Positions 57,016-64,000 of a DNA stretch of 64,000 bases are shown here, piece after piece (position 1 is the stretch's first letter; each line of letters begins with the position of its first letter). The DNA is from Lamellibrachia columna. Taxonomy: Eukaryota > Annelida > Polychaeta > Sabellida > Siboglinidae. The stretch covers positions 15,389,761 to 15,453,760 of the forward strand of contig OY759265.1 of the NCBI GenBank assembly GCA_963662155.1, given 5' to 3'. The notes under the pieces were generated by a model. That model searched no databases and was not told the origin of the DNA. It saw nothing but the letters and a program-made list of their open reading frames with translations. The translations under genes were made by a program, and so were the position numbers.

Positions 57016-57619
57016 CCGAAAAGTCTTCCTGTCGTTCTTTAATCGTAGCTATTTCACTCAAAACTATTTTTTATGTGTTTGCACTCAATCGATGAAATAA
57101 CTGTTATTGGTTTAGAATACCAATCTCTTGCACAACAATTTTCTTCCGATTTTTTTAAAAACTGCATATTCTATTAAGCATAGCACATGTAGCCCCACCA
57201 CTACATAATCTATGCTTATAGCAAATTTTGCCCCAACCTGTGCACATAATAATTATAAAGTCGCACTTGTGTCATAACAGTTTAGTAAATTGTCGAACAT
57301 ATGCATGTGGCATTCTGTATAAATAATTAGATTTCTGTATAAATAATTCGACTTCTGTATAAATAATTAGATTTCTGTATAAATAATTTCCATTAGATTT
57401 CTTATAGCCAGTTTTCGACCGTACGTAACATGCGTTTTTGGAGACCGTTTTCAGTGTTTTTGTTGTTGTTGGTGTCAATGAACGGGTCCGAAGATCATAC
57501 GAATGCTGCTGTTAATTTCTGCGTGTATCGAGCACGACTTACAGGATCTAGGTGTGAAACAATCATTACACACCATTCCATGTACAAAAAAACATACCAG
57601 GTATTCTTTAAAAAACATC
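57016..57619. other. No gene supported
   Basis: 57310-57390 has a short repeat 'atttctgtataaataatt' (about 25 bp, 4 copies). 57078-57140 resembles 26530-26640. Confidence 0.5.
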
Positions 57620-57766
57620 GTGTTTTTGCGCACTTTTTCGGTCCAATTAGCGCCGCGATGCATCAGCGGCTACTTCAGTGAGTGCAAACGGCTTATGCGT
57701 TATGTTTTCGCTCACTGCGGGTGCAATCTGCAGCGCTATTTGGATCGCAAAAGTGCGCAAAAACAC
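57620..57766. mobile_element. 147-bp MITE-like hairpin
   Basis: Ends GTGTTTTTGCGCACTTTT and AAAAGTGCGCAAAAACAC are perfectly complementary; after a short mismatch 'tccaattagcgc' and 'gcgctatttgga' also pair. No coding capacity and no clear target duplication. Confidence 0.65.
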
Positions 57767-58569
57767 AATATTCTAAATTAATGTATGCTTTTTTGTACAT
57801 GTCCTTGTGAAAATATGCCATCGTATTCCATGTTAAATACCACGGTGTTTGAAACAGGCAAACCATGGTATACCATACATTTACCATACGCAATATATGA
57901 AAAAGCATGGTCTACCATAGTTTACTATGTAATGTCATGGCTTACCATATTATATACTATGCAGTATAACGAACTACATGGTACTATGGCATACCATGTA
58001 ATTCCATGATATATTTTCATAAGGGTGGAATAACATGAAATGGTTGAATGAATGCATTTGCACAAAACAATTTAGGTACGAATGTCGTTCAGCGGCATAA
58101 ATAAATTACACCAATCTGGTTCATGAATACCCAAATGCTGGGAAAAACAACTGGCGTGATATGCTTGATTGTAGTTGTAAATGGTTAGTTAGCTGCTGCC
58201 AGTGGGAGGGAACCAGCAAACAAAAAGAGCTGCCGTCTACCGGAATTAGCAGAGACAAGCAAACAAACTAATTCGATGGGAGTGTCATAGAGGGAGCTGT
58301 TTAACAATAATTATGTTGTTGCATAATATTGGTCTTAGATTATTTGCCGAATGATTTAACGAAGTAGGCCCCTATATGTTAGTCTAGCCATATAATGTAT
58401 CCAATGTGAATGTCAGAATAAATTTAACAACAGCCAATAGTACCACGTGTAAACAGTTGCCTAAACTATAGTGGCGCCACTGAACGAGGATGTGTGATAT
58501 AAGTCGCCATCAAAGATTTATTTTTAGATTTGTGTTTCTCCGTCGGTAGTCGCGTGTAAGACGATCGCC
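57767..58569. other. No gene; upstream flank of the next zinc-finger gene
   Basis: 57830-58010 is rich in 'accatg/catggt' words, an old degenerate repeat. No TATA box was identified close to 58570. Confidence 0.4.
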
Positions 58570-59222
58570 ATGTCGCCTCGACGAACAAACGACCAATTTT
58601 TGTCCAGCTTTGATCTAATTCTGCCAGCAGCTGTGATTGAAAGCTGCTCAAATCTGGAAGCGGGTAGCCGAGCCTGTTTTTGGGCTGCAGATCGCAAAGC
58701 ATGGACGACAAGCGAACTCCGATTGTACAAACTCCCCGACGGTTCTGTCAGAATAAGCATATCAGGTAGGAACTGACCTAATGCGCCTCATAGTTTGCAG
58801 TCATGCCACTATTCAAAACAATATGGATATTAGCTACATTTGCCTTCGATTCGTTATATTAAATTACATTCGTGTACAATTGAACTGTCGATGAGCCTTG
58901 AGGTTACGGCTACGCCCCTTCAAATCGAGGGCCCTTGGCCTTGTCCTTTAAATGTTAGTGTCGGCTTAATTTAAGCAAATCCTACTCGCACCTGGCCCTG
59001 GTCTTGACTAATTAATGTTTTACTGTTACTTACTATTAACTATGTTGCCATTCGTCATTCGAAAGCCTACTTAGTCTTAGTTTCAAAACAACGTCTCAAT
59101 ACTCAATGTTGACAATTTAAAGTCAAGATGGGATCAATACCCTGTCTACGCCTTTGATTACTGCTGTATTCTTTATTCTAATGTCTAATATAGTAGGACA
59201 ATTCTCAACAATGTGTATATAA

Positions 59223-59261
<39 letters not shown>

Positions 59262-60674
59262 TATATACATATATATATATATATTATATATAATGTTTCC
59301 ATTTTGTTTACAGTGACAAAGTTAGGAGAAAAATCAGACAATGTTGACAAGATAAAGAATGGAAAAAGCAGAAACCAAACCATATCTGAGGGGCAGCTAA
59401 GATCTGTAAAACATGTTTCAAAACGACGTCGTCGTCGATCAGTAACTGATATGGAGCCAACGGAGAACCTGAAACGCCTCACAAACATGTTTCCGCAGAA
59501 GAAACCCAAAAGTCTCCCTGTCGTTGATGCACTAAAGGAGACTACAAATGGAGACTACCTGAGCGAGGTGGGAAGCAACTCATGTGGCAGCAGTAATATA
59601 GCTGAGCAGCAATTAGAAGAGACGTCAGATGCAGTACAGTCAGCAGCACTCAGTCTCCTACAACTTGTGAAAGAAGGTTCACAGTTTGGCTTGGATAATG
59701 TAATGGATTCTGTATCTGATCCGGCCAGTGTCGATGACAGAGAAGATACAGATGGCGACACGACTGGTGTCACAGACACACTTGTTCCAATGACCACTGG
59801 TGATGAAGACGACAGTGTTGACAACATCGAACAGCAGCAAGGACAAAGTGATGATTGTTCCCTGGAAGATGTTGGTTTACAGTCATGTATGGACGTGCCT
59901 GCCCCAGCAGCGTGGGTTAAAAAGCAGAGTGCCCGTAAACCGCGTGTACAATGTCAGATCTGTCGACTTAAGCTGAAGGACTACCGGTATCTGTTCAAGC
60001 ACTTGAAGAGCCGTCACAGCGACCATAGAGATCTTCAGACCTGTCTGGAAGAGGTGCAACCAAAGCAGCGTGTACCTTGCCCAATCTGCAAGAAACCGAT
60101 ACCAAGTCATGAAAACCTCTCCGCACACATCCGTCAATACCACTTGCCGTCTACTGCAACGGACGTATCCTGCGACACGTGCAAGCTGTCGTTGCCAAAC
60201 CAGGTGGCGCTGCAGCAGCATGTGAAGAAATGCGAGCGTCGGCGGTATTCGTGCAGCAAATGCAGCACGACGTTCAGCGCGAAGGGATGTCTCGAGGAAC
60301 ACATGACGGCTATTCACAATGCTGTCGCCATGTTGATATGCGACACATGTCACAAGGCGTTCATCAGTCGCACTTTACTGAAGCGGCATAAGTGTCATCG
60401 TTACAACCATTACTGCTCATGCTGCGATCGCGGATTCATATGGAAACAGAACCTCCTCAATCACATGAAGAACATTCATGACAAGCCTGCGTCTAATGAG
60501 GCTCCGTTCCAGTGTCCGTCATGCGAGCGGTCGTTTTACATCGAGGGAAACCTAATGCAGCACACTCGAGAAATGCATGCGCAGCCCTTCACATGCGCAA
60601 CATGCAACAAGAGCTTTCGCATGCGTTCCGAGCTACTTGAACATTCTTGTGTTCTCTTTCTAAACAACATGTGA
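58570..60674 (+). CDS. Zinc-finger protein with novel N-terminus, two coding exons, 518 aa
   Basis: Exon 1 is 58570-58765 (ATG, donor ATATCAG|GTAGGA, phase 1); exon 2 is 59314-60674 (acceptor 'ccattttgtttacag'). A Val codon is split across the junction, giving 1557 nt. Residues 1-65 ('LILPAAVIESCSNLEAGSRA', 'WTTSELRLYKLPDGSVRISI') match no domain I know. Then comes a basic stretch (KRRRRRS, possible nuclear signal), an acidic/Ser-Thr region to about residue 255, and from about residue 276 eight zinc fingers of irregular spacing (CQICRLKLKDYRYLFKHLKS, CPICKKPIPSHENLSAH, CDTCKLSLPNQ.., CSKCSTTFSAKGCLEEH, CDTCHKAF.., CSCCDRGFIWKQNLLNH, CPSCERSFYIEGNLMQH, CATCNKSFRMRSELLEH). Some end in C2HC form. 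Linkers are not TGEKP, unlike the other two genes. Probably a nuclear DNA-binding regulator. Confidence 0.85.
59226..59291. repeat. (AT)n in the intron of the zinc-finger gene
   Basis: AT run close to the acceptor at 59313. Confidence 0.9.
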
Positions 60675-62077
60675 GACGGAATGAGCTTCCTTGTCACCAG
60701 GGGTTTCCGACTGCATCAGTTCCCCTGGCAGGTCAACCTGTTGAAACGCAGATTTTCCACTTGGTGTTAACCAATGGGATTGCTCACTGGAATTTACACT
60801 TCAATTGTTATTAGACCCATCATTGCTAATTAGTAATGATGGGCATTTCCTGGAAACGCTCTTAAGTGCAGGCGTGTCTAGTTCCCAGAATCATGTCGAC
60901 CAGGACAACAAGTGGGCCAAAGTACAAATGATTCAACATACATTCACACCTGGCTTAGGATAAACTGACATACCCACGTTTCGACAGCTCGATCTGCCAG
61001 GGGTACTTTAGTACAACTACCACAACTGGCTAGCGAGGATGATAATTGGTATTCCAGTAGTGAATCAGAAGAGTTGGTTGTGAACGTTTATGTGTATATG
61101 ATGCTTGACAAGTATTAATTTTGTTTTCAAATTCAGCCTTAGAATGGCATTATTGTGGAAATGACACGTTAAAATGTCTAGTTAATCGGGAAACAATGGT
61201 CTTGTAAAGTGTCATAATTGTGGCACAAATATCAGCAAATTTAAACAGCAGATGCCATTATTAATATTTAATTATGGCATTTTGCATGTAAAGATATACA
61301 TTTACTGTCTGCTGTACTTGATAAAGTCTATGAAACTATTCTGCTGCATAAACATATTTACACAGAAAGTATGAGGGTTGGTCATAGCTATGTAGATTGA
61401 CCATGCATTGTCAGTGAAGAGTCATGCTGGCCTGCACTAAAGGTTCACTAATTATATACAGACATAAGAACGCTGTAAAAAATGTGTGAATTGTATATAA
61501 TCAGCCAGATTGGTAGAAGTCAGGCATGGAGTGATTACATTATGATTACAATTACTTAAAATAGTACTTGGTCTACTTAATTATGTGCCTAAAGCACAGT
61601 CCATGAAGGTAAACTCTGTAGGCATGTCATGTTTATGAATAAATAAAGATCTCGGGGAGGGAAAATTGCAGTACGCAATATTATAATACACTGTAAATTT
61701 AGAACTATTTCTGTTTTATTAATAGGCTGTCTGTAATGTCATTTTCCAGGATGTCTAGTCACATGACATGCCTTTGCTTGGTGCTTTGTTGTACTGGATT
61801 CATTTTCTAAAAGTAAATGCCATATCATAACCATTAATCATGTAATCATTATTTAAGGTAATGAATGATTTGCTATATCATTTACAATGTGTTTTATTAA
61901 TCAGGCCCATCTCGGTTTTGTTGGTACAAGAAAATGTTCATGAACATTGACGTATAATGAATACTGGCCATGCATTGTACACGTGGAATAGACCAGCGTA
62001 GCAGTTGGGTTCTGTGATTTTCAAACTGTGTGATATTATTACTTCTTGCTGTAATTTGGTTGTAATTTTGTTGGTGG
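60675..62077. other. 3' UTR and flank of the zinc-finger gene
   Basis: No coding region. 60675 to about 61660 is the likely 3' UTR if the signal at 61638 is used. Confidence 0.45.
61638..61647 (+). terminator. Candidate poly(A) signals (AATAAATAAA)
   Basis: Two overlapping AATAAA hexamers at 61638 and 61642 lie about 965 bp after the stop codon at 60674. Confidence 0.45.
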
Positions 62078-62574
62078 TGTGTGTGTGTGTGTGTGCGTGT
62101 GTGATCTTGAGAAAGGGAACTGGTAAATCAGCTGTGCATGTTTGCATCTTTTTAAATTAAATAAATTATCTGTTTTATTCATATTCACTTTAGCCATAAA
62201 GCTCAGCAAGATTTAACACCCACGAATAGGAAAATATAAAAATACTGTTATTAATCTGTGATGAAGTAGATAATAATTGATAGATAATATAGTTTAGTTA
62301 TTGTTTTAGTTTGTCATAAACGTGTGCGTGCGTGCGTGCGTGCGTGCGTGCGTGATCTTGAGAAAGGGAACTGGTAAATCAGCTGTGCATGTTTGCATCT
62401 TTTTAAATTAAATAAATTATCTGTTTTATTCATATTCACTTTAGCCATAAAGCTCAGCAAGATTTAACACCCACGAATAGGAAAATATAAAAATACTGTT
62501 ATTAATCTGTGATGAAGTAGATAATAATTGATAGATAATATAGTTTAGTTATTGTTTTAGTTTGTCATAAACGT
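62078..62574. repeat. 251-bp tandem duplication with TG/GCGT microsatellites
   Basis: 62103-62324 and 62354-62575 appear identical by eye ('gatcttgagaaagggaactg' to 'tttgtcataaacgtg'). Each copy is preceded by a microsatellite: (TG)n at 62078-62102 and (GCGT)n at 62325-62353. Confidence 0.95.
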
Positions 62575-62575
62575 G

Positions 62576-64000
62576 ATGGTTGTGTGGTATGGTGTTTCCC
62601 CAGTAGGGTTGGTGGTTTGAAATCAGTCTTGATGGGTGGTTAACCCAGATATAAAAATAATATATCTATTTTATCTAAATGTGAATTAATGTTGATTTTT
62701 GTAAAAAAAAATGTAATTGTGATGCTGGAAAATTTCCTGTTGTGCTTGTATTGGTGTCACTCCTGTGTGGTGTGGCAGTCGGTTTATAATTGACTTTTCA
62801 CAGACTGAAAGTCTATAAATTTCTATATAGGTCAGTAATACATTTGTATAAAATTGTTAATAAAATCGGATTAATATATTCTGTCTTATGAGGTTGTGTT
62901 TAAAGCTCTTTAATATCCCAAATTTCACACACAGCATGAAACCCACAATCGTAAATGCACATCTTACTTAATTTAGAAAAATAGACCACTCATCAACAGT
63001 TAAATTATATTAATTTTGTAGAAATGTTGCATTGGGGTACATGTTTCAGTGCGATTTGTTTTTGACAGTTGACTTCTAATTTTTTATACATCCACCACAC
63101 AAGTATATGTTTCGAGGTGTGTGGCTTTAGATTGATCAGGTTTAAGACCACTACATGTACTTTGAAAAGTTAAGACCATTTTCCATGACAAATTCAAAAT
63201 AACAATAGTGTTCAAGCACCCTCTAGAAGTAATTTATTTATTTGGCGATAAACCTGTACAACTTGACTATAGAAGCATACTGCTCATCAATATGCAGTAC
63301 TTCTCGCACATACACACACACTCGGTGTGTATGATTCCAAAGTTCAAGAGTGTTCATGACCAGAATTGACCCGACACTGATCATTAAGTACCATATAGGT
63401 TGAGCACTGGCACGTCTTTCAACAAACAACATTTACATTGGTCGACATTAATTCAAGTGGTGTGCATTTTCTCTAAGAGGCGATTATACTGCATGCCCCC
63501 ATTTAGAGAATTCCTTTAATTTGTTATGTTTTTAGAAATCATCCCAGAAATCCTTGATCGATTGTACATCAGAACTCCCCTTTTTAAAACTCCGAGGACG
63601 GTCCTGTACTGTTATGTAAGTCATCATTGGTAAGCATTGTAGCCACGAATGTTCCTCAACCAGATAAAATAATTTTCAGGAGAGTTTTCCACGAATGTAG
63701 AAGCACCAACACAGTTCTCGTTGTCTACTTACAATTGTTCGAATGCCTAAATTATTGAGGAAGTGACTCTGTGTTAATATTGCCCCCAAAGGCACACAAA
63801 CACACCAGTTAATTTTATGCAAGTTGCATTTTCAGAAAAAATTATTTTTCATTGGTAGATGGCTGTCTTCATAAAGTAAACAGTGCTGAATTTCTGTCTC
63901 ACGTTGTTTTCGTATTGAATCTGGAACACACGGGTCACAATCTGATACAAATACATTTCCTGTAGAAATACCTCATCAATTTGATTAATCCCTAGGGTTT
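62576..64000. other. No gene recognised
   Basis: AT-rich; no supported frame, domain or clear repeat to the end of the window. Confidence 0.5.

Noticed and set aside
57430..57681. 83-aa frame with a signal-peptide-like start (MRFWRPFSVFLLLLVSMNGS)
   Set aside because: The second half is encoded by the hairpin MITE at 57620, so the frame is not a conserved gene; a short secreted peptide cannot be excluded.

Overview
The window is animal nuclear DNA. Genes are split by GT-AG introns, there are long C2H2 zinc-finger arrays, a class A GPCR exon and CARD-type death-fold exons, and most of the rest is dense repeats: LINE, Ty3/gypsy, hAT and tRNA-derived SINE copies, microsatellites and many minisatellites. 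The repeat style fits a marine invertebrate, perhaps a mollusc, but nothing in the sequence fixes the species.

Layout. 0-4.5 kb: LINE and SINE fragments and minisatellites. 4.55-4.88 kb (minus): first coding exon of a peptide-type GPCR, whose splice donor lies inside a 22-bp minisatellite. 6.8-12.96 kb: microsatellite, 3' part of a LINE, a decayed Ty3/gypsy copy (8.25-10.65 kb), a 104-bp satellite that seems to derive from that element's LTR/primer site/gag junction, and a 42-bp minisatellite. 13.8-18.9 kb: SINEs, then a zinc-finger pseudogene and an intact 433-aa zinc-finger gene (minus). 19-25 kb: LINE fragments and a non-autonomous hAT element with an 8-bp target duplication. 25.5-28.8 kb: AT arrays and a ZBED-like hAT transposase pseudogene. 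28.9-37 kb: a Ty3/gypsy element with 174-bp LTRs whose 5' LTR is split by a 3.6-kb fold-back element. 37.3-38.9 kb: an internally deleted LINE. 39.7-44.9 kb: a second 394-aa zinc-finger gene, lying in a collinear duplicate of the 14.7-25.75 kb region. 48.7-51.9 kb (plus): a six-exon model for a small protein of about 225 aa with a C-terminal CARD and a second, N-terminal helical (death-fold-like) module. 52.9-57.8 kb: minisatellites born next to or inside LINE 3' ends, more LINE fragments and a MITE. 58.57-60.67 kb (plus): a two-exon, 518-aa protein with about eight zinc fingers, followed by its 3' flank.

Host genes with intact reading frames: the GPCR exon (partial), two TGEKP-linker zinc-finger genes that are duplicates of each other, the CARD gene, and the divergent zinc-finger gene at 58.6 kb. 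They show no common pathway. The best candidates for something undescribed are the tandem death-fold/CARD gene, the fold-back element carrying an exon-like segment, the hammerhead-like inverted repeat in the CARD gene intron, and the satellite derived from an LTR/gag junction. All exon models and families are read by eye; no alignment or database search was run.
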